A DNA stretch of 64,000 nucleotides from contig JBCBRS010000005.1 of the NCBI GenBank assembly GCA_039819545.1, positions 1-64,000 of the forward strand, in the 5' to 3' direction. The position numbers and the translations under genes are program-made. The DNA is from CALLPQ01 sp039819545. GTDB lineage: Bacteria; Pseudomonadota; Alphaproteobacteria; Caulobacterales; Parvularculaceae. A model generated the notes under the pieces. That model was not told where the DNA came from. It worked only from the letters and a program-made list of their open reading frames with translations, and did no database searches. Positions 8,802-17,788 of the stretch are shown one piece after another. Numbering within the stretch: position 1 is the first letter of the stretch; each line of letters opens with the position of its first letter.

Positions 8802-9686
8802 TCAATTGCCAGCGCTGGCCCGATCGCGCGCCACATGAGCGAGGCCAGAAAACTGGGCAACGCTAACCTGTTCGGCGCGGGTTGCGGGGTCGATGCCCGC
8901 TGCGGTGAGGACGGCCTGCGTCTGCGTGCCAAAGACCGGCTTTAGGGTTGTGCGCAGCATTTTGCGCCGCTGTGAAAAAGCAGCCCGGGTGACCGCCTCC
9001 AAGGTGCCAAGAGGGGCGAGCGGTGTCGTTATCTGGTCAAACACGACGACACTGGAAGCAACTTTGGGCGGCGGGGTAAAGGCCCGCGCCGGTAAATCGA
9101 ACCCACGCCGCACGCCCGCAGCGCTTTGTGACAGTACCGACAGGCGGCCATAGGTCTTATCCCCCGGTGGCGCGAGAATGCGGTCGGCAACTTCTTTTTG
9201 AAACATCAGCGTCATGCGCTGCCATCGGCCCTGATGGGCGGAGAGCCAGCCGGTGAGCAGTTGTGTGGAGATATTGTAAGGCAGGTTTGAAATGAGATGA
9301 CCCGTCCCGTTCGCCGGTAACAGAGCCGCATAGTCCGTCCGCAACGCATCTTCGTTGCGGATCGTCAATTGTCCCTCATATGCAGCCCCAAGCTCGGCCA
9401 ACAGATCAAGACAACGCTGGTCACGTTCAATGACGGTCACACGCGCGCCAATCTCCAGCAAGGCCCGGGTCAGACCGCCGGGCCCGGGGCCCACCTCAAT
9501 TACCGTGTCTCCTGCGTCGAGGGTCGCCAGGCGGGCAATTTTGCGGGTGATATTCATATCCAGAAGGAAATGCTGGCCCAACGCTTTGCGTGCATCGAGA
9601 CCATGGCTGCGTACAACCTCGCGCAGCGGGGGTAAATCGGGCGACGGGCTTGGTGGTGAGTAAGGGGGCGCTGTATTTTGCGTCAT
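8802..9686 (-). CDS. rsmA: 16S rRNA (adenine(1518)-N6/adenine(1519)-N6)-dimethyltransferase
   Basis: RsmA/KsgA dimethylates two adjacent adenines in the 3' terminal hairpin of 16S rRNA during late 30S assembly, using SAM. The 294-residue protein shows ALGQHFLLDMNI near the N-terminus, SAM motif I VIEVGPGPGGLTRALLE, an acidic IERD, and the catalytic motif IV NLPYNIS. Its start overlaps the pdxA stop by four bases (9683-9686). The order surA-pdxA-rsmA is conserved across proteobacteria. Confidence 0.96.
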   Translation of the reverse strand: MTQNTAPPYSPPSPSPDLPPLREVVRSHGLDARKALGQHFLLDMNITRKIARLATLDAGDTVIEVGPGPGGLTRALLEIGARVTVIERDQRCLDLLAELGAAYEGQLTIRNEDALRTDYAALLPANGTGHLISNLPYNISTQLLTGWLSAHQGRWQRMTLMFQKEVADRILAPPGDKTYGRLSVLSQSAAGVRRGFDLPARAFTPPPKVASSVVVFDQITTPLAPLGTLEAVTRAAFSQRRKMLRTTLKPVFGTQTQAVLTAAGIDPATRAEQVSVAQFSGLAHVARDRASAGN

Positions 9687-10720
9687 GGCGCGCGGTGGTG
9701 CCTGCGATGGGTGGCAAGCTGCGCTGCCATGGTCAGGGCACTGATCAAGCTGGCCGGGTTAGCGATACCTTTCCCTGCGATATCAAGCGCCGTTCCATGG
9801 TCCGGTGAGGTGCGGATGATCGGCAGGCCAAGGGTAACATTGACCGTGTGATGAAAATCAATCGTCTTTACCGGGATCAATGCCTGATCATGATACATGC
9901 ATAGCGCCGCATCATACTGTGCCCGGCGTTCGCTGTGGAAGAGCGTATCGGCGGGCAGGGGCCCTTCACACTTGATGTTCTGGCGCCGCAACTTGGCAAT
10001 GGCTGGCGCGATGATATCTGAATCTTCGTGGCCAAAAAGACCGCCTTCACCAGCGTGGGGGTTCAGACCAGCAACCACCAGACGCGGGGCCTCAATGCCA
10101 AAATCAACGCGCAGCGCCCGGTCGACACAGGCCCCCACGGCCACGATATCTTGCGTGGTGAGGGCCGTGGGCACTTTGGCAAGGGCGGTATGCACCGTAA
10201 CGGGCACAGTGCGCAGGCTCGGCCCCGCCAGCATCATAACCGGGCCGAAAGGCGATGCGCCCGGCAGGTTTTGGGTCAATGCACCCAGATAGTCCGTATG
10301 CCCCGGAAAGGAAAAACCGGCGTCAACGAGCACTTTTTTCTCAATCGGGTTGGTGACGACCGCACTGGCAAGACCAGCGGCGGTTAGCTTTACGGCCTTT
10401 TCAATTGCCTCCAGCACGGCCGGGGCGTTCGCCGCCAGCGGTTGGCCGGTTGTCGGTGTAACGCTGTTGGTGAGCGGGAAAATTGGCAGGGCTTCAGAAA
10501 ACGCTCGGGCTGCGTTGGCGGGGTGGTTTATGGACGCGATGGGAACATCAAACTGTCCATACCGCGCCGGGTCATCAATCACAAAAAAAGGGGGTGCGTC
10601 CTGTTGGCTGCGCAGGGCCTGCCAGGCCTTGACCGTAATTTCTGCGCCGATACCGGCTGGTTCCCCCACGGTCAGCGCGCTGGGTTGAATTTGTGACGAG
10701 GACTGGGTGGCCATCGCCAA
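9683..10720 (-). CDS. pdxA: 4-hydroxythreonine-4-phosphate dehydrogenase
   Basis: PdxA oxidises 4-phosphohydroxy-L-threonine with NAD in the DXP-dependent pyridoxal phosphate pathway; it is a cytoplasmic zinc-dependent dimer. The 345-residue product shows GEPAGIGAEI at the N-terminus, the metal-binding histidine in FPGHTDYLG, NPHAGEGGLFGHED, MYHDQALIPVK, and the late IIRTSPDHGTALDIAGKG. The metal-binding His residues are all present. Its start is nine bases from the surA stop, and it overlaps rsmA by four bases. Confidence 0.96.
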   Translation of the reverse strand: MAMATQSSSQIQPSALTVGEPAGIGAEITVKAWQALRSQQDAPPFFVIDDPARYGQFDVPIASINHPANAARAFSEALPIFPLTNSVTPTTGQPLAANAPAVLEAIEKAVKLTAAGLASAVVTNPIEKKVLVDAGFSFPGHTDYLGALTQNLPGASPFGPVMMLAGPSLRTVPVTVHTALAKVPTALTTQDIVAVGACVDRALRVDFGIEAPRLVVAGLNPHAGEGGLFGHEDSDIIAPAIAKLRRQNIKCEGPLPADTLFHSERRAQYDAALCMYHDQALIPVKTIDFHHTVNVTLGLPIIRTSPDHGTALDIAGKGIANPASLISALTMAAQLATHRRHHRAP

Positions 10721-10729
10721 CGCCGGCGA

Positions 10730-12100
10730 CTAGCGGCCGTCGCGGCGCCCACCGCCGGCAGCGGGGTTTTGCGCATTGCGAATTTCGATGGTTGATTTGC
10801 GTTCCAGATCACGCAGATAGCGTTGGCCCAGCAACTGCAACTGACGCCGAAAGATGCGGTCTTCAATTGCTGAACGCGATGGAATGCCCAGCCCTTCATC
10901 TTTTTCGCAAATGTAAACCTCATGGAGATACCCGTCGGCCTCAATCACAGCGCTTAGATCGCCGCGTTCAAGGTCAGCGATAAAGCGCTGAAATTTCGGG
11001 TCAATTGCCGATAGCTTGACATTTTCCAGAAGGGCTGTGCCCACATCAGGTCCGAGATCAAGCTTGATGGCGCGTGCATTACACACCTCCGCCGTGGGTA
11101 GTTTTTTCAGCGCAAGACGGGCCTTGTTTTCACCGGCGGCAACTGGCGCGCTGGCATAGGCCAAGGTAAAGCTCGGCTCGCCCGGCGCCACGGGTTCTTT
11201 TTTATCGCGCAGGGCCAAAATGATGAGCGCCCCTTCAGACGGGATCGGATTCGTTACGGAGCCCACGGGAATTGTCTGAATGGCGCTATCAAGCTCCACT
11301 GGCAATTCGCCAGCCTGCACCCAGCCGATGTCACCGCCAATTGAGGCGGATGTACAGCCTGAGAACTGCTGCGCCGCAGCGGCGAACGGTACCCCGCGCC
11401 GCATTTGCTCGATGAGCTGAAGCCCCGCCTGATAATAGGCCTGGATCTGCGTTGGCTCTTCAACCGGAATACACAGCTCACTGACGAGATAGCGTTCCTT
11501 GGTGGCGTCGTCGCGAATGGTTTGCAGGGTTTGCTCAACCTCGCGTTCATTGATCTTGACCCGGTCACGAAACCGGCCCTGCACCAGGTTCTGCCAACCG
11601 ATGGAGGTGCGGATTTGCTGACGCCAGGCATCGGTAGAAATACCCTCAAAAGACAGGGCCTTTTCCAGCTCCTGAAGGGTTAGTCCGGTTTGGGCGGCGA
11701 TCTGCTGGAGTTCCTGATTGACTTCCCGGTCGGGGATTTTGACCTCGAACTTTTCGAGCTCTTTGATTTTGATTTGCTCATTAACGAGGTCGCGCAGGGC
11801 TTGCTGTTGCAGTTGAGGAACTTGCTCGGGCCTGATTTGCCCGCCACTGGAGAGCAGGATCAGTTTTATCCGCTGACGCAGGTCAAAAGACGTGATCACC
11901 TCGTCATTGACGAGACCCACGATGGTTTCACCTGGCGGTACGCTCGGAGCGCCCGCCGGTACTGGTACTGGTGCCGGTACTGGAGATTGTCCTTCGACTG
12001 CCCCCGGGCCCGGCTGGGTTGGCGCCGGTTGGCTAAGGGCGCTCTGGACCACGAAAAACGAGGCAAAGAGACAGGCAAAGGATCGGAAACGATAGGTCAT
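10730..12100 (-). CDS. surA: SurA-type periplasmic chaperone / peptidyl-prolyl isomerase
   Basis: SurA escorts unfolded outer-membrane proteins (including LptD) across the periplasm. The 456-residue protein begins with a signal peptide (MTYRFRSFACLFASFF..., cleavage near ALSQ), followed by a Pro-rich linker of about 25 residues, a SurA_N-like domain (IVGLVNDEVITSFDLRQRIK, near residue 60) and one parvulin-like region (near residues 200-310, with IGGDIGWVQAGELPVE). The spacing and length fit SurA. It sits directly downstream of lptD, its best-known client, as in most proteobacteria. Confidence 0.9.
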   Translation of the reverse strand: MTYRFRSFACLFASFFVVQSALSQPAPTQPGPGAVEGQSPVPAPVPVPAGAPSVPPGETIVGLVNDEVITSFDLRQRIKLILLSSGGQIRPEQVPQLQQQALRDLVNEQIKIKELEKFEVKIPDREVNQELQQIAAQTGLTLQELEKALSFEGISTDAWRQQIRTSIGWQNLVQGRFRDRVKINEREVEQTLQTIRDDATKERYLVSELCIPVEEPTQIQAYYQAGLQLIEQMRRGVPFAAAAQQFSGCTSASIGGDIGWVQAGELPVELDSAIQTIPVGSVTNPIPSEGALIILALRDKKEPVAPGEPSFTLAYASAPVAAGENKARLALKKLPTAEVCNARAIKLDLGPDVGTALLENVKLSAIDPKFQRFIADLERGDLSAVIEADGYLHEVYICEKDEGLGIPSRSAIEDRIFRRQLQLLGQRYLRDLERKSTIEIRNAQNPAAGGGRRDGR

Positions 12101-12272
12101 AAGCGGTTGAAATCATTCTTGAAGACGGTGGGTCGCTCTGAGGAATGCCAAGGCATCATGGCAGCACTGTGATAGTTTATAACAGGCGCGCAGGCACCAT
12201 GACCATAGCAATCTTTCGGCCGCGATTGTGCCGCACGAACACGCTCTGTGTCTTGTATCACCGGCGTGCCCA

Positions 12273-15089
12273 TTATCTGCGGCCCTGGCCCCCCTGAAAA
12301 TTCCCGGCGGTCAGGGAGGTGAGGGAAAAGCGGATGAGAACCGACGTGTCAGACTCCAGGGACCGATCGGCCGTCAGGTTTCGTCTAAAGGTGATATCAA
12401 AAGCCGAACATTCATCTTTGTAACTGAGGGAGAAGTCCTGGTTCAATGTGCCATTGTTAAATTCTTGCGTGCCCTCATTGAAGAGCGGGCGCAGGTTTTC
12501 ACGCCAGGCGGCTCCAATACTCCAGTGTTTTGTCAACCGCATCCGCACGAGCGCAGAGAGTTCCTCAATGTCGGTGACGGCATCGAGCTCTTCGAGATTT
12601 TCCACGGTGTCAAATGTAAGATCGCCGACCGAACGGGCGGTGGTATCAATGATCACATCCTCAAGACGCACATAGCCGAGAATTCCGTTAAAGCGCCAAA
12701 AATTGAATCCGAGTACCGAGTCAACCTGCCGTAACTGTCCATCGGTATCGAGGCGCAACCGATTGGCTAGCGAAAGCGACTGGCCAATTTCGATCTTGGC
12801 CTCTCCCACATAATCAGATCGGGTATCGCCAAGACCAACCGAGGGCGCGAAAAGGTCCCCGCGGCCTGTGCCGAATGCAAAGGCATTGGTATCCTGCACG
12901 CGGAACTGTTGGCCCACTGCCGCCTGAAGTTTGATGCCGTTTGAAAACGTGACTGAACTTGAAATGCCAACATTCGCGCGCTGGCCGTCTTCAACCGCGT
13001 CAAACCCTGTGGCCTTGTTGAAGCTGAAGAGGTTCGAATAGTCGAATTCGGTGAGCTGCGAATCTTCATTGATGATCGCACTCGTGTTCCGGTTCGAGGG
13101 GCTTGCCGCCAGCTGGATGCGCGGCTCAAGCAACAGTCTCGTTCCGCCATAATACCGCGCGAGCGGGTATGACCATTCCACACCGATGGTCGGCGCGAAC
13201 CGCGCCACCACATCGGTATCACCATCTTCGCGAACGACCAGCGATTGAAGAAAGTTTTCTGTACCCTGATCAACCTCGTTGAGATCCTGAAAGAAAAACG
13301 CATCGCCGCGAAGTTCAGCAAAGGCGTTGAACCGGTGGCCGCCGCGCGTAATGTAGTCTCGGGTCCAAAAAGCGCTGGTGGTGATGCGCCGGGAGTCGAT
13401 CCCGGCGGTGCGCTGCAGGGATGCAAAGTTCGCGTTGACGCTGAGATTACCGCCCCCTAATTTGCGATCAAATTCGTGTTTGAAATTTAGAAGCGGCAAA
13501 ACATAGGGCGTGAGCGTTGAATCATCGGATATGCGCAAACCCTGAAAAAGGTAAGCATCAGCGGTAAGGGTTGAATTGCCCTTGCGCCAGGCGGTGTTCA
13601 CATTGCTCCGTAGGCGGTTCGTGAGCGAGCGATCAAATTCAAGCCGCAAATCACCACGCCGGAAGACATTATAACGGCGCAGGAAAAAATCATCTGATGT
13701 GCGTTCAATATCATAACCGATACGGAAATTATCAGTGACATTGTGGTAGCCACGACCGAAATAGTACCAGCGCACGCCGGGTGCATCTTCGGGCGCGGGC
13801 GTATTATTCTCAGCACGCGGGATCACCACCACATTGCGACCATCAACGACTTCAACCACATTGTTAAAGCGGTCGACGAAATTGCCGTCCTCGTTCTGCA
13901 GATTACCAAGAGCATCCTGGGCAGGCCGGGTAAAATCAATGACGCCGCCGGCCCACACATGTTGGCTGTTGCGCCCGGCGCGCCGGAACTCGCCCTGCCA
14001 CAAGGTCCCGTCACTCAACGTGAATTTCGGAAAGAACGTGAAATCAAGCTGGTTGGAAACGGAGAAATAATAGGGGATCTCTATAAACCCACTTAGCCGG
14101 CTGGAGGTGCCAATTACGGGGGTCAGAAAACCGGATTGGCGCTCAACCGACGGGTCGGGCGTTTGTAAAAAGGGCGTATACAGAATGGGCACGCCCTTGA
14201 GTTCAAAAAAGGCGTGGTGGAACCGGATGACTTTGCGTTCCTCATCGCGGGTCACCCGTAGGGATTTGACCCGCCATGTGGGCACTTTGCCGTCGCCATC
14301 CTCCTTACACACATCACACGCGGTATAGACGACGCGGTTCAGCTCGGTGCGGGCATTCTGGCGACGGATGGCGCTTTCCGCCGCCACTTTTGCATTCTCG
14401 GCGAGGAGTGCGTTAAAATTTTCTGCGATCCCGTCGCGCAAATCGCCGGTCAGCTCCACGCGTTCGGCAAATACTGTCTCGCCCGTGGCACTGGTAATCG
14501 AAACCTGGCCATCGGCGAACACAACTTGCGTCGCGGGATCATAGCTGAGCGCCTCGGCTGTCAGGTACTGATCGCCAAAATAGGCTTTGACGTTTCCGCG
14601 CGCTTCAATTGGGCTATCGGTGCTGTCGCGGTAAATCTCATCGGCTTCGAAAAGAACCGTTTCCCCTTCGCTTGGTGCCCCGGTTCCGGGCGCTGGTTGG
14701 GCGGTGAGAGGTGCAGCTTGGGGCGTGGTTGCAGCACCGGCTTGCGCGCCCATGACCGCCGTAAAGTGATCAAGCCATGGGGTGCGGGTAAGGGCCCGGC
14801 TGCCCCCGGTTAGCTGGGGAATGGTCACTGCACTGCGGCCCAGGCTTTCCGTTGCCGTAACCGGCAAAATGGTCCCGGCGCCGCTGAAACCTGCGAGCGG
14901 GACACTGATCAACGGCCCGCTCACCACAGACGTGCCGATTGCTGGGGATGCAGGGTCTAACGGCTCAACAGCAAACGCAGGCAGGGTAAAGAGCCCAAGG
15001 CTTGTGGAAAGACCTGTACTGATCGCAAGCAAGCTGGCGCTTGGGGTATTCAAACGCGCGCGCGTGCGCCGATCAGAACGGGTGGACAC
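12273..15089 (-). CDS. lptD: LPS-assembly outer-membrane protein LptD
   Basis: LptD is the outer-membrane barrel that, with LptE, inserts LPS into the outer leaflet. After a signal peptide there is an OstA/LptA-like periplasmic jellyroll (VLFEADEIYRDSTDSPIEAR onwards), then a long barrel with many aromatic-rich beta strands. The cysteine pair ACDVCKEDGDG could form the family's disulfide. I prefer GTG 15089 (938 aa): AAGGATC precedes it and it gives a normal Arg-rich signal peptide ending LPAFA. In-frame ATG 15137 and TTG 15170 are alternatives. A CtrA-like array and a large palindrome lie upstream at 15253-15299. Confidence 0.93.
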   Translation of the reverse strand: MSTRSDRRTRARLNTPSASLLAISTGLSTSLGLFTLPAFAVEPLDPASPAIGTSVVSGPLISVPLAGFSGAGTILPVTATESLGRSAVTIPQLTGGSRALTRTPWLDHFTAVMGAQAGAATTPQAAPLTAQPAPGTGAPSEGETVLFEADEIYRDSTDSPIEARGNVKAYFGDQYLTAEALSYDPATQVVFADGQVSITSATGETVFAERVELTGDLRDGIAENFNALLAENAKVAAESAIRRQNARTELNRVVYTACDVCKEDGDGKVPTWRVKSLRVTRDEERKVIRFHHAFFELKGVPILYTPFLQTPDPSVERQSGFLTPVIGTSSRLSGFIEIPYYFSVSNQLDFTFFPKFTLSDGTLWQGEFRRAGRNSQHVWAGGVIDFTRPAQDALGNLQNEDGNFVDRFNNVVEVVDGRNVVVIPRAENNTPAPEDAPGVRWYYFGRGYHNVTDNFRIGYDIERTSDDFFLRRYNVFRRGDLRLEFDRSLTNRLRSNVNTAWRKGNSTLTADAYLFQGLRISDDSTLTPYVLPLLNFKHEFDRKLGGGNLSVNANFASLQRTAGIDSRRITTSAFWTRDYITRGGHRFNAFAELRGDAFFFQDLNEVDQGTENFLQSLVVREDGDTDVVARFAPTIGVEWSYPLARYYGGTRLLLEPRIQLAASPSNRNTSAIINEDSQLTEFDYSNLFSFNKATGFDAVEDGQRANVGISSSVTFSNGIKLQAAVGQQFRVQDTNAFAFGTGRGDLFAPSVGLGDTRSDYVGEAKIEIGQSLSLANRLRLDTDGQLRQVDSVLGFNFWRFNGILGYVRLEDVIIDTTARSVGDLTFDTVENLEELDAVTDIEELSALVRMRLTKHWSIGAAWRENLRPLFNEGTQEFNNGTLNQDFSLSYKDECSAFDITFRRNLTADRSLESDTSVLIRFSLTSLTAGNFQGGQGRR

Positions 15090-15252
15090 CGGCGATCCTT
15101 GCGGTCCGGGCGGCAACGCATGCAGCGTACCGATCATTAAGGGAACCCGAACGTTTCGACGCAAACCCAACCTACCTTGCTGACCTTGTAAGGGGGAAAG
15201 TCAGCGTCAAATCCCGCAATTTTCCTAGCCGACCTCATCGGGTCGGTCCACA

Positions 15253-15299
15253 ACCAGTTAGCCGAAAGTTCGGTTAACTGGTGGTTAACAAAGTCTTAA
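15253..15299. promoter_or_regulatory. CtrA-type TTAA array overlapping a 30-base near-perfect palindrome upstream of lptD
   Basis: TTAA occurs at 15274-15277, 15285-15288 and 15296-15299, each pair separated by exactly seven bases. This matches the CtrA recognition pattern TTAA-N7-TTAA twice in tandem, on an 11-base period. The first TTAA lies within a palindrome at 15253-15282 with 14-base arms (ACCAGTTAGCCGAA against TTCGGTTAACTGGT, 13 of 14 paired) and a two-base centre. The array lies between the lptG stop and the lptD start, about 165-210 bases upstream of GTG 15089. No T-run follows the palindrome on the minus strand, so an operator role is favoured over a terminator. Confidence 0.6.
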
Positions 15300-15352
15300 A
15301 GCCACACCGTGACTGCCAACCCACGGCTTTATCTTGTCGCGCCTCCGCCCGG

Positions 15353-16444
15353 TTACCCGTCTTCCAGATGGAGAAGACCAGTGACCGCCATCAAGGTTGC
15401 AACGATCGACGGTGTCCAGGCTGCCAGCGCAATCGGTACATTGCCTGATTCGCCTAGTGCCGTTGCCAGTTCGGTCACCACATAGAGGGCGAAACCCGTC
15501 CCGATCGCACCGAGCACAAGGGTCAGAGTACCGCCCAGGCGGGTTGGCTGGATCGAAAAAGCGGCCGCGATCAGGACCATCCCAAACAATTTTAGCGGCG
15601 TCGACAGTAGGTCGTGATAGCGCAAATAATACTGCCGCGTGGGCAGGCCCGCCGCTTCTGCCAGCCCGATAAACCGGTTGAGTTGCCAGACCGAGATGGT
15701 TTCAGGTTTCGCCACCTGTTCGGTGAGGTCTTTGGCGGTCAATTTGGTGGTCAGGGTAAAACTGCGCACTTTGCGGGCCACGGGTTCGGTGGGCATGCGC
15801 AAACTTGCATCGGTCATTTCGAGGGTTCCGTTCTGAAGCCGCGCGAGGGGCGCATCAATACGCTCCAGGAATACCGAGTCGGCGTCAAAGCGGTGGATGG
15901 TCACCGACCGCAAGATGCCTTTTTCCTGATCGATTGCCTTGGCATTGATCATCAATCGTTCTTTGGCATCACGCTGGCGCAACCAAACCCCGTCCTGAAA
16001 AAACTGGACGAGGGACGTGCGCCGACCCTGGGCTTCATTTTGTAAGGCCTCAGAACTGGCCATCATGCGCGCCGACAACGGATCAATAACAATAATCAAA
16101 ATCGCGCCGATCACCCCGGCAGTAAAGGCTGGTGGCAACAGGACACGCCATATGGACAGACCAGCCGCGCGCATGACCGCGATCTCTGAGCGGCGATTGA
16201 GCTGGTTAAAGCACCACAGGCCGCCGAAAAGAAAGAGAAAGGGCGATAGAACCTGCGTCAGGCTAAGCGCCCGCATGGCGGTAATCTTCAGCGCAAAGAC
16301 CACAGAGCCATCGGCATACTTGCCCGCAAAACGCAAATTCTCGATCAGATCGATCAGCATAATGAGGAGTGTGAAGGCAATAAACAGACCGCCCACGCTC
16401 GCCACCAGGCGCAAGGCAAGATATCGCGACAAGGTTGCGCTCAT
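15353..16444 (-). CDS. lptG: LPS export ABC transporter permease LptG
   Basis: One of the two inner-membrane permeases of the LptB2FG extractor that drives LPS onto the periplasmic bridge. The 363-residue protein has the YjgP/YjgQ layout: N-terminal membrane segments (SVGGLFIAFTLLIMLID, LSPFLFLFGGLWCFNQL), a periplasmic jellyroll of about 150 residues, and C-terminal membrane segments (KLFGMVLIAAAFSIQP, LGAIGTGFALYVVTELA). The RRSEIAVMRAAGLS loop contacts the ATPase. It overlaps lptF by four bases (16441-16444). lptB is not in the window. Confidence 0.93.
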   Translation of the reverse strand: MSATLSRYLALRLVASVGGLFIAFTLLIMLIDLIENLRFAGKYADGSVVFALKITAMRALSLTQVLSPFLFLFGGLWCFNQLNRRSEIAVMRAAGLSIWRVLLPPAFTAGVIGAILIIVIDPLSARMMASSEALQNEAQGRRTSLVQFFQDGVWLRQRDAKERLMINAKAIDQEKGILRSVTIHRFDADSVFLERIDAPLARLQNGTLEMTDASLRMPTEPVARKVRSFTLTTKLTAKDLTEQVAKPETISVWQLNRFIGLAEAAGLPTRQYYLRYHDLLSTPLKLFGMVLIAAAFSIQPTRLGGTLTLVLGAIGTGFALYVVTELATALGESGNVPIALAAWTPSIVATLMAVTGLLHLEDG

Positions 16445-17613
16445 GCCGGCGTCTCCCTTGCTTGCGTCTCTCCCGCTTGCGTCTGAGGGGGCTGCCCCGA
16501 ATTCGCCTCGCCTGACGCCCTCAATCGCGTTCGCGGCCCATCAGCCAAGACGGCACCACCGACGATGATGACGCTGAGGGGCAACGCATATTGCAGCCAC
16601 TGGGTGCCAGTTTCTGCCGCCATGGTTTGGGCAATAAATCCGCCCACCCGCAAGGCGATCACACCAGCGCCAGCCAGCGCTACCCGCACCAGGTAACCGC
16701 GCCGGTTATAGGCCCCGCCCACCAGCGCAAAGAGCGCGATCAACACATAGCTGAACGCATAGAGCGGTGTGGCAAGGCGGTTATGGGCTTCGGCGCGCAG
16801 TTTGCCGAGATTATTGCGCTCCCATTCGCGGCTCAAATCGGGGTTGAGCAGTTCAGACAGATAGCGCTCGGTGAGTTCCAGCTGCAATTCCTGGTCGGAC
16901 TGAAGGGAAGACACATTGATCCGGGTCTCGCCAAAGGGCAGCAAGTCAAGCTCCTCAATCGGTTTGTCTTTGCGGACCCGCTGCACATTACCATTGACGA
17001 GAATAAGAACCGGGCCCGCACCGGTTTCGCGCAAGGCGCCGCGTTCGGCCATATAGGTGCGGGTTTCGTTTGGGTTACGATAGTCATTGATCAGGATGCC
17101 GCGAAATTCGTTTCCCCCTGAGGTCTCGTCCACATAGATCGTGAAGCCGTTGATGGCCGTCACAAACTGCCCCCCGCGCAGAATATTGCCGGCGAGATCA
17201 GTCCGCAGGGTGAGAACATTTTGTTTCAGAATGCGATAGGTGCGCGGGGAAAGATCAAGCGCCACATAAAGCGTTGCGAGCGCCCCAAAAAGCGTCACGA
17301 GCAGGATTGGCATTGCAAGGCGGGTGCGCGAAATACCCGCCGCATAGATTACGGCAATCTCGCTATCGGAATGCATGCGGTAAAGCGCGTAAACCCCGGC
17401 GCCGAACAACGCAAAGGGAATGAGGATCACCAACAGGCTCGGAATGATCAAAAGGCTCAGATAGAGAAAAAGCCCAAAGCCACTGCCATTTTCGATAAGA
17501 ATATCGATCCGCTGCAAACTCTGGGTCAGCCAGATGACGAGGGTCAGCACCACAATAATGAGCACAAAGGGCCCAAAAAACTGACGGAGAATATACCGAT
17601 CAAGGGACGTCAC
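16441..17613 (-). CDS. lptF: LPS export ABC transporter permease LptF
   Basis: Partner permease of LptG. The preferred start is GTG 17613 (390 aa), which gives the family-typical N-terminus with LDRYILRQFFGPF; an ATG at 17712 would add 33 residues that do not resemble the family. It shows the HSDSEIAVIYAAGISR coupling loop, N-terminal membrane segments near residues 15-35 and 55-80, a periplasmic domain, and three C-terminal membrane segments. The C-terminal 20 residues are Gln/Thr-rich with a QTQAGETQARET near-repeat. Its promoter must lie in the gap to the divergent pepA. Confidence 0.92.
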   Translation of the reverse strand: MTSLDRYILRQFFGPFVLIIVVLTLVIWLTQSLQRIDILIENGSGFGLFLYLSLLIIPSLLVILIPFALFGAGVYALYRMHSDSEIAVIYAAGISRTRLAMPILLVTLFGALATLYVALDLSPRTYRILKQNVLTLRTDLAGNILRGGQFVTAINGFTIYVDETSGGNEFRGILINDYRNPNETRTYMAERGALRETGAGPVLILVNGNVQRVRKDKPIEELDLLPFGETRINVSSLQSDQELQLELTERYLSELLNPDLSREWERNNLGKLRAEAHNRLATPLYAFSYVLIALFALVGGAYNRRGYLVRVALAGAGVIALRVGGFIAQTMAAETGTQWLQYALPLSVIIVGGAVLADGPRTRLRASGEANSGQPPQTQAGETQARETPA

Positions 17614-17788
17614 ACGCGCTCTGACTTCGCAATCCTGGCACGTCGATCTTTGTTTGCCAGTTGAGGGCCGATGTATCATGACAAGCATGGCCAGTATATG
17701 GCGGCCCGCCATGTTGCGTCCGTAGAAGTGATCGCCTACCAGTCATATCAATTCACCCCACGCATAATTTCAAAAGGATGCTCGTCGA

